The notes under the pieces are model-generated. The model ran no database searches. It worked only from the letters and a program-made list of their open reading frames with translations, and was not told the DNA's origin. From assembly GCA_900549135.1 (NCBI GenBank), contig URNI01000018.1, positions 1-23,381 of the forward strand: a stretch of DNA of 23,381 nt. Reading direction: 5' to 3'. Positions 8,100 through 14,949 of the stretch are shown in pieces. The translations under genes were made by a program, and so were the position numbers. The DNA is from an uncultured Collinsella sp. (GTDB lineage Bacteria; Actinomycetota; Coriobacteriia; Coriobacteriales; Coriobacteriaceae). How positions within the stretch are numbered: the first letter of the stretch is position 1; each line of letters opens with the position of its first letter.

Positions 8100-8173
8100 G
8101 GCCGCTCCTCTCATGGCAGTGCCGGGCGAATGCCCGTACCACCATTGTCTGGGCGGTCAGAGTGCAAAGCGCC

Positions 8174-8202
8174 GCAATCGCGATCTTGGTTTTCGATGTC
8201 AA
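8174..8202 (-). promoter_or_regulatory. Candidate promoter of the tad operon
   Basis: On the minus strand a perfect TTGACA -35 box lies at 8202-8197. Seventeen bases further is GATTGC (8179-8174), a poor -10. The good -35 and poor -10 would suit an activator-dependent promoter, and repeats abut it on the upstream side. It lies about 75 bases before the cpaB start. No better -10 was seen. Confidence 0.4.
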
Positions 8203-8268
8203 ACCAATCGCTGACCAAAAGCTGACCAGCCCGTCAAGCTCGTGGCAAGGTTTTGGTCAGCACGTCAG
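8200..8268. repeat. Repeat array upstream of the tad promoter
   Basis: On the plus strand GCTGACCAAAA (8210-8220) is followed directly by a second GCTGACCA (8221-8228), an 11-base period. Its exact inverse, TTTTGGTCAGC, stands at 8251-8261, and a partial GTCAGC follows at 8264-8269. Read on the minus strand, TGGTCAGC units repeat every 11 bases and run into TGGTTTGACA, which contains the -35 box. This is the layout of a binding site for a regulator of the tad operon, which I cannot name. Confidence 0.55.
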
Positions 8269-8299
8269 CAAACTGCATGTTTCGAGGCTTTTCCGCAGC

Positions 8300-8334
8300 A
8301 AAAAAGCCGTCTCCCGAACAGTTGGGAGACGGCT
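8300..8334 (-). terminator. Rho-independent terminator of rsgA
   Basis: An 11-base-pair perfect stem, AGCCGTCTCCC (8305-8315) with GGGAGACGGCT (8324-8334) around an 8-base loop, followed on the minus strand by six T. It starts 18 bases after the rsgA stop and separates rsgA from the tad operon control region. Confidence 0.93.
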
Positions 8335-8351
8335 GTCATAGGAAAAATCAA

Positions 8352-9536
8352 TTACAGATGGACATCGGGATCGAGCATTTGAGCACTCACGCGCATGGAT
8401 GACGCCAAGTTTTGGAACGTTTCCAGACGCAGACTGTCGATCTGCCCGGCGTCCTCGGCCTCGCGAACGGCGCAACCCGGCTCATGGGTATGTGTGCAAT
8501 CGCCAAACCGGCACGCGCGCGACGCCTCGACAATCTCGGGGAAGGCGCGCGCCAGACCCCGCTCGTGACCCACGAGCGGTAGGCTGCGCAGGCCCGGGGC
8601 ATCGGCGATCACACCGGCGTCGCCCGGCAGCGCCACCATCACGCGCGCGACGGTAGTGTGACGGCCCTGGTCGTCGCGTTCGCGCACACCGCCGGTCGCC
8701 AACGTATCGTGGCCCAGCAGTGCATTGAGCAGCGTCGACTTGCCGGCACCCGACTCGCCCAGAATCATGGCGCAGCTCCCGGCAGGCACGCAGACACGGA
8801 CCTCGTCCAGGCCGCGGCCCTCGGCAGAGGACGTCACGATCACGCGCACGTCCGGACCCACCAGGCGGCGCACGCGGTCCAGATCGCGCTCGAGCTCCTC
8901 GGCATCGCAGCGGTCAGCTTTGGTGAGCACCACCACCGGCTCGGCATCGCAGTCGAGCGCCAACACCAGCGAGCGCGCCACGCGGTCGAGCAGCACCTCA
9001 CCGGCACCGAGCGCCTGCACGATTAGCACGCTATCCACGTTGGAGCAGAGCACCTGACGCTCTCCGCGGGCACGGCCGCGCCAACGCTCAAAGCTCGTAC
9101 GGCGCGGCAGCACGCACTCAATCACGCCCATATCGTGCCCGGGAGCGCGGCGCACCGCCACACGGTCGCCCACGGCAGGCAGCAGGACCTCGTCCTCGCC
9201 GCGCGACTTGGCAAACCCCACGGCATGCTCGGCGCGAAAGGTGTCGTCGGCAGTCGCCACCAGCGGAAACCCGCGATCCAAGCGCACCACGGCGCCAAGC
9301 TGCATCTGCTCGGGCTCCTCGGCATGTGCGCAAAAGTCGTCAAATGCCGCCTGCTGAGCTTCATCGACCGGCAGGTCATCGAACGCCGGAACATCCTGCA
9401 GCGCGTCGAGTCCCGGCACGTTTGCCAGCAGCTCCTCGGCAGATGCGGGGGCCTCGGTCGCAAGCTTCCGACGACGATCGCGCTTAGCCCGCGCCCCCGT
9501 CGTCTTTTTCTTCGCCTTCGCCTTAGCCTTGCCCAC
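8352..9536 (-). CDS. rsgA: RsgA, small-ribosomal-subunit biogenesis GTPase
   Basis: About 394 residues. RsgA is a circularly permuted GTPase that helps mature the 30S subunit and release assembly factors. The motif order is permuted as expected: G4 TKAD (about 205-208), G1 GESGAGKST (260-268), switch GRHTT (291-295), G3 DAPG (312-315), then the zinc site CRFGDCTHTHEPGC (342-355; Cys342, Cys347, His349, Cys355). An OB-fold occupies about 75-150. The Lys/Arg-rich N-terminus (first 25 residues) followed by an Ala-rich linker is a longer extension than in Bacillus or E. coli RsgA. The GTG at 9536 is preferred because GGGAGG lies five bases before it; an ATG at 9557 in the same frame is the alternative. 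The gene is followed by its own terminator and is probably monocistronic. Confidence 0.94.
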   Translation of the reverse strand: MGKAKAKAKKKTTGARAKRDRRRKLATEAPASAEELLANVPGLDALQDVPAFDDLPVDEAQQAAFDDFCAHAEEPEQMQLGAVVRLDRGFPLVATADDTFRAEHAVGFAKSRGEDEVLLPAVGDRVAVRRAPGHDMGVIECVLPRRTSFERWRGRARGERQVLCSNVDSVLIVQALGAGEVLLDRVARSLVLALDCDAEPVVVLTKADRCDAEELERDLDRVRRLVGPDVRVIVTSSAEGRGLDEVRVCVPAGSCAMILGESGAGKSTLLNALLGHDTLATGGVRERDDQGRHTTVARVMVALPGDAGVIADAPGLRSLPLVGHERGLARAFPEIVEASRACRFGDCTHTHEPGCAVREAEDAGQIDSLRLETFQNLASSMRVSAQMLDPDVHL

Positions 9537-9579
9537 AAACGCCTCCCAGCACCACAAATCACAACTGAGCAGGTATTTT

Positions 9580-9627
9580 AAATCAAAAAGAGCTGGCCGG
9601 GCAAAGCCCTAAATCAAAAAGAGCCGG
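9580..9627. repeat. Direct repeat of the terminator tail
   Basis: AAATCAAAAAGAGCTGG (9580-9596) recurs as AAATCAAAAAGAGCCGG (9611-9627), 16 of 17 bases equal, 31 bases apart. The second copy belongs to the terminator stem and tail downstream of the ATPase gene; the first lies beside a short GGGC/GCCC hairpin, so a local duplication of part of a terminator is likely. Confidence 0.6.
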
Positions 9628-9650
9628 TCGAGCAAACGCTCGATCGGCTC
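9616..9650 (-). terminator. Rho-independent terminator of the Ca2+ ATPase gene
   Basis: Stem GAGCCGGTCGAGC (9621-9633) with GCTCGATCGGCTC (9638-9650), 13 pairs with one wobble and a 4-base loop, followed on the minus strand by five T. It is about 155 bases after the ATPase stop and ends the transcript before rsgA. Confidence 0.85.
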
Positions 9651-9692
9651 ACAAACTTTCCCTCAGCTTACGGTCCCGAGAGGTTGTCCGAA

Positions 9693-9783
9693 GGCCCGAC
9701 CGCCGAGAGGGGTTTCTTCCGAGCGATCCCGCAGCGCGAAGCGCGAGGACCAGCGAAGAAGAAACCCCGCAGGCGGTCGGGCC
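9693..9783. repeat. Long imperfect hairpin in the ATPase 3' region
   Basis: GGCCCGACCGCC (9693-9704) pairs perfectly with GGCGGTCGGGCC (9772-9783), and inside it GGGGTTTCTTC (9709-9719) with GAAGAAACCCC (9758-9768). The centre has a further GCGC-GAA-GCGC hairpin and scattered pairs. There is no T tract next to it, so it is not a classical terminator. It could stabilise the mRNA end or be a dispersed intergenic repeat. Confidence 0.75.
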
Positions 9784-9806
9784 GGTGGGAGGGATGGCCT
9801 TTCGAC

Positions 9807-12488
9807 CTACTCTTTTTCGACCGCGCGCATGATCGCCTTGTAGATCTCCATCAGCGGGATGATCAGGAAGGCCAGGCCCAGCGCGGCAAGAACGCCCTTG
9901 AGCTCAAGCGTCACAGGGCCAAAGAACATCTCGGCAAGCGTCGGCTGCACGGTCACGATCACCGTCAGCACCAGTGCCAGCGCGGCGGAAGCCCACAGCC
10001 ACTTGTTCTGCTTCTTCATGGTGAACAGCGACGCACGACGGCTGCGCATATTGAAGCAGTGGAAAATCTCGACCATGTTGAGCGTGATGAACGCCATCAT
10101 CACGCCTTCCTCGTCGGCATTGCCGGCAATCATATCGGCGATGTGGATGTAGCCCATGTCAAAGTACACGCCCACAAAGAAGCTCGCCAGCACCAGCACG
10201 GTGATGATTAGGCCCTGGACCACGCAGTCCAGACCCATATGTCCGGCAAAGACACCGTCCTTGGCGTTGCGCGGCTTGCGCTTCATGATGTCGCCCTCGG
10301 CGTCCTCCATGCCCAGCGCGAGCGCGGGGAAACAGTCGGTGACCAGGTTCACCCACAGCAGCTGCACCGGCTGGAAGATGGTAAAGCCGATAAGCGTGGC
10401 GATGAATACCGAGAAGACCTCGGCAAGGTTGGCCGAAAGCAGGAACTGGATGACCTTGCGGATGTTGTCGTAGATGCGACGGCCCTCTTCGCAGGCACCG
10501 ATGATGGTGGCGAAGTTGTCGTCGGCAAGCACCATGTCGGCAACGTTCTTGGTGACATCGGTACCGGTGATGCCCATGCCAACGCCGATGTCGGCACGCT
10601 TGATGGACGGGGCGTCGTTGACGCCGTCGCCCGTCATGGCCACGATCTGGTCGCGCGACTTCCAAGCCTCGACGATGCGGGTCTTATGCTCGGGCTGGAC
10701 GCGGGCGTACACGCCGTAATCCTCGATGTGCGCGTCGAGCTCCTCGTCGCTCATGCGATCGAGGTCGGCACCGGTGATGGCATGGCTGCGGTCAGTGACG
10801 ATTCCCAGCTGCTTGGCGATGGCCACGGCGGTGTCGATGTGGTCGCCCGTGATCATGACGGTGCGGATACCGGCGTCGTGCGCCTCGCGGATGGCGTCGG
10901 CGACCTCGGGTCGGACCGGGTCAATCATGCCGGACAGGCCGCAGAAGACCAGGTCGTGCTCGAGCGCAGTGGGGCTGCAGTCGGCCGGGACCTCGGTGTA
11001 GGTGCGGCTTGCCAGCGCCAGTACGCGCAGGGCCTCGTCGGCCATAGCCTTGTTGGCGGCCACGAGCTCGGCGCGACGCTCTTCGGTCAGGGGGACAACC
11101 TTATCGCCCTCGTAGATATGGGTGCACAGGCCGATCACCACGTCGGGCGCGCCCTTGGTGTACTGCTCATACTCGCCGTCCAGGGTCTCGACAACCACGG
11201 ACATCATCTTGCGGCCCGAGTCGAACGGGGCCTCGCCCACGCGCGGGTGCTCGGCAGTCAGGCCAGTGAGGCCCGCCTTGCCGGCGTCGTTGACGAGCGC
11301 GCACTCAGTCGGCTCGCCCACGGCCTCGCCCAAGTCCTCGTCCCACTGGGCATCGGAGCACAGCGCCATACCGGCCAGGAACTTCTCCTTAGGCGCGGCG
11401 AGTTCGTGCTTGACGACGGTCATCTTGTTCTGGGTGAGGGTACCGGTCTTGTCGGAGCAGATGGTCTGCGTGCAGCCAAGGGTCTCGACGGCAGAGAGCT
11501 TGCGGATGATTGCCTGACGCTTGGCCATCTTGGTCACGCCAAGCGACAGCACGATGGTCACGACGGCGACCAGGCCCTCGGGGATGGCGGCGACGGCAAG
11601 CGAGACAGCGATCATAAAGGTGTCGAGCAGGGCGGTCGGGTCGGTAAGAACGTTGCCCACGCCGTGGCGGATGGTATCAACGCCAAAGATGACGACGCAG
11701 ATGACGATAACCATGATGGTGAGGATGCGGCTGAGCTCGGCAAGCTTCACCTGCAGCGGCGTGAGCTCTTCCTTGGCCTCGGCCAGGGCGCCGGCGATCT
11801 TACCCATCTCGGTGTTCATGCCGGTACCGACTACGACGGCGCGGCCACGGCCGTACACCACGGTGGAGCCCATGTAGCACATGTTCTTGCGGTCGCCGAG
11901 CGGCACGTCGTCGGTGCCGGCGGCGAGCTCGATCACGTTGGCATGCTTCTCGACAGGCACGGACTCGCCGGTGAGTGCAGCCTCTTCGATCTTCATCGTG
12001 GCGCTCTCGAGCACGCGGCAGTCGGCCGGGACGGAGTCGCCCGCCTCGAGCATGATCACATCGCCAGGCACGAGCTCGGCACTCGGCAGGTGCACGAGCT
12101 TGCCGTCGCGCAGAACCTTGGACTGCGCCGCGCTCATCTCCTGCAATGCCTCGAGAGCTTCCTCGCTCTTGGCCTCCTGAACCACGCCCAGCACCGAGTT
12201 GACGATAACGACGAACATGATGATGGCGACGTCGGCAAAGTCCGCCTCGCCTTTGACCATGCCCGTGAGTGCACTGATGACGGCGGCAACGATCAGCATG
12301 ATGACCATGGGGTCGGCCATCTGCTCAAAGAAGCGCTTCCACAACGGCGTCTTCTCGGCTTCCTCGAGCTTGTTAGGGCCTGTCTTGGCGAGGCGCGACG
12401 ACGCCTCGTCGTTGCTCAGGCCGAGGTCCTCATCGACACCTTGGTCGCTGAGTACCTCCGCCGCGGCGGACAGGTATTCCTTTTGCAT
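9807..12488 (-). CDS. P2-type ATPase, calcium-transporting
   Basis: An 893-residue cation pump of the SERCA/PMCA (P2) group, which exports Ca2+ across the cytoplasmic membrane using ATP. Visible motifs: actuator TGES (173-176), transmembrane-4 motif IPEGL (302-306), phosphorylation site DKTGTLT (346-352, Asp346), nucleotide-binding KGAP (445-448), TGDH (547-550) and hinge GDGVNDAP (620-627). Transmembrane 5 has N and E (SANLAEV, about 685-691) and transmembrane 6 has NLVTD (714-718), matching the Ca2+-binding Asn/Glu and Asn/Thr/Asp residues of SERCA. The C-terminal part carries the extra four helices of the P2 family. The ATG at 12488 has an AGGAGGGG ribosome site that sits in a hairpin (12499-12552). 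Length is normal. Ca2+ is the family-based assignment; Mn2+ or another divalent ion cannot be excluded. Confidence 0.93.
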   Translation of the reverse strand: MQKEYLSAAAEVLSDQGVDEDLGLSNDEASSRLAKTGPNKLEEAEKTPLWKRFFEQMADPMVIMLIVAAVISALTGMVKGEADFADVAIIMFVVIVNSVLGVVQEAKSEEALEALQEMSAAQSKVLRDGKLVHLPSAELVPGDVIMLEAGDSVPADCRVLESATMKIEEAALTGESVPVEKHANVIELAAGTDDVPLGDRKNMCYMGSTVVYGRGRAVVVGTGMNTEMGKIAGALAEAKEELTPLQVKLAELSRILTIMVIVICVVIFGVDTIRHGVGNVLTDPTALLDTFMIAVSLAVAAIPEGLVAVVTIVLSLGVTKMAKRQAIIRKLSAVETLGCTQTICSDKTGTLTQNKMTVVKHELAAPKEKFLAGMALCSDAQWDEDLGEAVGEPTECALVNDAGKAGLTGLTAEHPRVGEAPFDSGRKMMSVVVETLDGEYEQYTKGAPDVVIGLCTHIYEGDKVVPLTEERRAELVAANKAMADEALRVLALASRTYTEVPADCSPTALEHDLVFCGLSGMIDPVRPEVADAIREAHDAGIRTVMITGDHIDTAVAIAKQLGIVTDRSHAITGADLDRMSDEELDAHIEDYGVYARVQPEHKTRIVEAWKSRDQIVAMTGDGVNDAPSIKRADIGVGMGITGTDVTKNVADMVLADDNFATIIGACEEGRRIYDNIRKVIQFLLSANLAEVFSVFIATLIGFTIFQPVQLLWVNLVTDCFPALALGMEDAEGDIMKRKPRNAKDGVFAGHMGLDCVVQGLIITVLVLASFFVGVYFDMGYIHIADMIAGNADEEGVMMAFITLNMVEIFHCFNMRSRRASLFTMKKQNKWLWASAALALVLTVIVTVQPTLAEMFFGPVTLELKGVLAALGLAFLIIPLMEIYKAIMRAVEKE

Positions 12489-12498
12489 ATAGAGTCCC

Positions 12499-12552
12499 CT
12501 CCTGGGATTCGGGCCACTCAGCAGATTGATGCCCGATCATAATTCCCAGGAG
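12499..12552 (-). promoter_or_regulatory. 5' leader hairpin covering the ATPase ribosome site
   Basis: On the mRNA (minus strand) CTCCTGGGA (12552-12544) pairs perfectly with TCCCAGGAG (12507-12499), reinforced by GCCCGA/TCGGGC nearer the loop. The 3' arm contains AGGAG of the ribosome site, only about ten bases from the start codon. Folding would therefore block translation of the ATPase. What would open it is unknown. Confidence 0.6.
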
Positions 12553-12566
12553 AAGGGCAAGGGCTC

Positions 12567-12597
12567 ATCAAGGCTGCCGTGCTGAGCGGCAGTTGAT
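12567..12597 (-). promoter_or_regulatory. Second leader hairpin upstream of the ATPase gene
   Basis: ATCAA plus CTGCCG pair with CGGCAG plus TTGAT (12567-12571, 12574-12579, 12587-12592, 12593-12597), with a 2-base bulge and 7-base loop. It is the next structure upstream of the hairpin that hides the ribosome site; together they make a structured leader of about 100 bases. I do not recognise a known riboswitch class. Confidence 0.5.
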
Positions 12598-12640
12598 AGT
12601 GGAGCTATGGTACCCCAAAGCGGCGCGTCTAGCCAAAACA

Positions 12641-12652
12641 TTCCAATTGGAA
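12641..12652. promoter_or_regulatory. Perfect 12-bp palindrome in the divergent region
   Basis: TTCCAATTGGAA is perfectly self-complementary and lies between the ATPase gene and pyk, about 150 bases upstream of the ATPase start. It may be an operator, but no regulator can be assigned. The rest of 12489-12929 also holds AAAACGTTTT (12701-12710) and AACGGT/ACCGTT arms (12761-12766, 12786-12791). Confidence 0.35.
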
Positions 12653-12835
12653 ACACGGCTCGAGTGCAACGATGCAGACCGTATGATGTTCGACATTGAT
12701 AAAACGTTTTTTCTTCGGTGCATCATCAAACTGAAATATCGCCCAGATAGCAGCGGTTAGAACGGTTGGTAAATTTTTTGCATATACCGTTTATTCGCAA
12801 AAAATGAACTTCTAATTCGGCATACGGTCGATTTT

Positions 12836-12866
12836 TTGGGGTATTCGGTCGGCATTTCGTTATAAT
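12836..12866 (+). promoter_or_regulatory. Promoter of pyk
   Basis: A consensus TATAAT -10 box lies at 12861-12866. The best -35 candidate, TTGGGG (12836-12841), is poor and has a 19-base spacer. Transcription would start near 12873, giving a leader of about 57 bases. Near-identical ATACGGTCG (12822-12830) and ATTCGGTCG (12843-12851), 21 bases apart, overlap the -35 region and may bind a regulator. Confidence 0.6.
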
Positions 12867-12929
12867 CATCTCAGTTTTATTTCTTATGGTTTATCTATCA
12901 GCGCAAGACGATGTCAGATGGAGGTCTGA

Positions 12930-14390
12930 ATGTACAAGCGCACCAAGATTGTATGCACCATGGGTCCCGCCTGCGATAGCGACGAGACCATCCGCGAGAT
13001 GATCAAGGCGGGCATGAACGTCGCCCGTTTTAACTTCTCGCACGGATCCTACGACGAGCACCACGGTCGCATCGAGCGCGTCCGTCGTATTTCCAAGGAG
13101 CTCGGTCTGCCCGTCGGCATCCTGCTCGACACCAAGGGCCCCGAGGTCCGCACCGGCCTTCTGGTCGATGGCAAGAAGGTTGCCGTCAAGACCGGCGATA
13201 AGATCGTCGTCACCGCTCAGCCCACGTCCGAGGATTTCCACGGCACCTCTGAGCACATCTCCCTCGACTACCTGGCTCTGCCCTCCGAGGTCGAGAAGGG
13301 CTCCCTCATCCTGATCGATGACGGCCTGGTCGCCCTCGAGGTCGAGTCCGTCGACGGCCAGGACATGACCTGCGTCGTCAAGAATGACGGCCTGATCGGC
13401 GAGCGCAAGGGCGTCAACATGCCCAACGTCAACATCTCGCTGCCCGCCATCACCGAGCGCGATCGTCAGGACATCCTCTTTGGCCTGACCGAGAACATCG
13501 ACTACATCGCCGCTTCCTTCATCCGTGACGGCGAGTCCGTCCGCGGCATCCGCGAGCTTTGCCGCGAGAACGGTGGCGAGCACGTGACGATCTTCCCGAA
13601 GATCGAGTGCGCCCTGGGCGTCGAGAACTTTGACGAGATCCTCGAGGCTTCCGACGGCATCATGGTCGCCCGTGGCGACCTGGGCATCGAGATCAAGCCC
13701 GAGCTCGTTCCGCACATCCAGAAGGAGATCATCGCTAAGTGCAACGCGGCCTACAAGCCCGTTATCACCGCTACGCAGATGCTCGACTCCATGCAGCAGA
13801 ACCCGCGCCCGACGCGCGCCGAGGTTGCCGACGTTGCTAACGCCATCTACGACGGCACCGACGCCGTTATGCTCTCTGGCGAGTCCGCTGCCGGTAAGTA
13901 CCCGGTCGAGGCCGTTAAGATGCAGGCCAGCATTGCTCTCGAGACCGAGAAGTACCTCCCGGCCCACGCTCCGCTCGAGGTTCCGGCCGACGCTCACGGC
14001 ACCCGCGTCGTCAACAACGTTGTGGGTATGTCCGCTGTGAACATGGCCACCACCGTTGGCGCCAAGTGCATCACCGTGCCGACGACCACCGGTCGTACCG
14101 CCCGCCTGATCTCGCACTTCCGTCCCAACATGCCGATCTGCGCGTTCTCCCGCCACGAGTGGGCCGTCCAGCAGATGATCATGTACTGGGGCGTTATCCC
14201 GCACCAGGCCGAGATTACTCAGGGCACCGTCAACGGCACGATCGTCAAGGCGATCGAGACCGCTAAGGAGCTCGGCTACGTCGAGGCCGGCGATCTGACC
14301 GTCGCTACCGCCGGCGATCCCCGCATGAGCGTCCAGCTCGAGGACAAGGTCTCCTCGACCAACGTCGCTTACGTCGCTCAGGTGCGCTAA
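12930..14390 (+). CDS. pyk: Pyruvate kinase
   Basis: A 486-residue pyruvate kinase, which converts phosphoenolpyruvate and ADP to pyruvate and ATP in the last step of glycolysis. Signatures: N-terminal RTKIVCTMGPA, substrate-site NFSHGS (about 35-40), DTKGPEVRTG, the catalytic block TIFPKIE (about 220-226) and MVARGDLGIEI (about 247-257), and TRAEVADVANAIYDGTDAVMLSGE. The C-terminal domain is present and ends VAYVAQVR; there is no extra PEP-utiliser domain. The ATG at 12930 has a GGAGG site five bases upstream. Codon use is strongly biased to C-ending codons, as expected for a highly expressed gene. It has its own promoter and a strong terminator, so it is monocistronic. Confidence 0.97.
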   Translation: MYKRTKIVCTMGPACDSDETIREMIKAGMNVARFNFSHGSYDEHHGRIERVRRISKELGLPVGILLDTKGPEVRTGLLVDGKKVAVKTGDKIVVTAQPTSEDFHGTSEHISLDYLALPSEVEKGSLILIDDGLVALEVESVDGQDMTCVVKNDGLIGERKGVNMPNVNISLPAITERDRQDILFGLTENIDYIAASFIRDGESVRGIRELCRENGGEHVTIFPKIECALGVENFDEILEASDGIMVARGDLGIEIKPELVPHIQKEIIAKCNAAYKPVITATQMLDSMQQNPRPTRAEVADVANAIYDGTDAVMLSGESAAGKYPVEAVKMQASIALETEKYLPAHAPLEVPADAHGTRVVNNVVGMSAVNMATTVGAKCITVPTTTGRTARLISHFRPNMPICAFSRHEWAVQQMIMYWGVIPHQAEITQGTVNGTIVKAIETAKELGYVEAGDLTVATAGDPRMSVQLEDKVSSTNVAYVAQVR

Positions 14391-14418
14391 ATCGCACTTG
14401 CAAGCAGATTTGCATTGC

Positions 14419-14456
14419 AAAGGGGCCCGGAAGGCTTCGCCTTCCGGGCCCCTTTT
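14419..14456 (+). terminator. Strong rho-independent terminator of pyk
   Basis: GGGGCCCGGAAGGC (14422-14435) pairs perfectly with GCCTTCCGGGCCCC (14439-14452) around a TTC loop, with three flanking A-T pairs and a TTTT tail. It starts 29 bases after the pyk stop. Confidence 0.95.
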
Positions 14457-14585
14457 CTGTGCCATTGCCGGCACGCGGCAAAACACGCACTCATTTCTTT
14501 ACCAAAAGTGCGTAATCCACCCTTCGAGGCCCAAAAAATAAAGTCCCAAGCGCTAAAAGTGTTCGCCCGGTGGCAAACCCGCACC

Positions 14586-14621
14586 TTGACCGACGCTGCT
14601 AAATCGTTTTAGCAAGGTCAA
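14586..14621. repeat. Hairpin in the pyk to nuclease-like gene gap
   Basis: TTGACC (14586-14591) with GGTCAA (14616-14621), and inside it TGCTAAA (14597-14603) with TTTAGCA (14608-14614) around TCGT. It lies just before the long inverted-repeat element and could be part of it. The remaining stretch 14457-14585 shows nothing recognisable. Confidence 0.45.
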
Positions 14622-14636
14622 AATCGACCGCGTTTT

Positions 14637-14760
14637 CGGAAGTATGCGGCAAATTCTGGAACCTCCGAGCACACCCTGTTTTTTCGCAACAAAATGCCTG
14701 ATAAACTAGCCTCAAAAGCCAGGTCTGCTCATAGGGTTCAGATTTTGCCGCATACTTCCG
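14637..14760. repeat. Long imperfect inverted-repeat element
   Basis: The end CGGAAGTATGCGGCAAATTCTG (14637-14658, shown only as the outer arm) is matched by its inverse at 14739-14760 with 21 of 22 bases equal. The similarity continues inwards with gaps (AACC, GAGCA and ACC blocks on both sides), so each arm is about 40 bases around a roughly 40-base centre. It ends about 55 bases before the start of the nuclease-like gene. It carries no gene of its own; a minus-strand open frame across it is not credible. It may be a small non-autonomous repeat or a structured regulatory element. Confidence 0.75.
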
Positions 14761-14814
14761 GATTGACGCTGGCATCACTCGCTTCAAAGAGATGATTTCG
14801 GCCAGGAGGGCATT

Positions 14815-14949
14815 ATGGACCTGACGCTTTGTGGGCAATCCGCCTTTAACTACTTCCGCATCCCGCCGCAGGTATTAGGCCTTTACCCGCCATTAGCCTT
14901 GGCAATATGGATCGCAGATGTTGCGGCCTCGGAAGTCATGCAGTTGTAA
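14815..14949 (+). pseudogene. Detached 5' end of the nuclease-like gene (frameshift)
   Basis: An ATG at 14815 behind an excellent CAGGAGGG ribosome site opens a frame of 44 codons beginning MDLTLCGQSAFNYFRIPP and ending at TAA 14947-14949. The downstream long frame, open from 14850, overlaps it in another phase, and reading on from about GLYPPL into LGNMDRRCCGLGSH gives a smooth continuation. A single missing base around 14890-14905 would explain this. I judge it to be the true start of the gene below, separated by a frameshift (real mutation or sequencing error). Confidence 0.65.

Noticed and set aside
10239..12542. A 767-codon open frame on the plus strand opposite the Ca2+ ATPase gene
   Set aside because: It mirrors the codon pattern of the real gene; the translation is rich in His, Asp, Gly and Arg without any fold-like pattern, and the minus-strand gene has all P-type ATPase motifs.
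12489..12700. A manganese (yybP-ykoY) riboswitch before the Ca2+ ATPase gene
   Set aside because: The leader is structured, but the conserved loop sequences I remember for this class are not present.
12891..14486. A 531-codon open frame opposite pyk
   Set aside because: Antisense artefact of the strong codon bias in pyk; it also runs through the pyk terminator and promoter side.
14599..14838. A 79-codon minus-strand frame over the inverted-repeat element
   Set aside because: No ribosome site checked out, it spans both arms of the repeat and overlaps the start of the next gene; it is better explained as repeat DNA.
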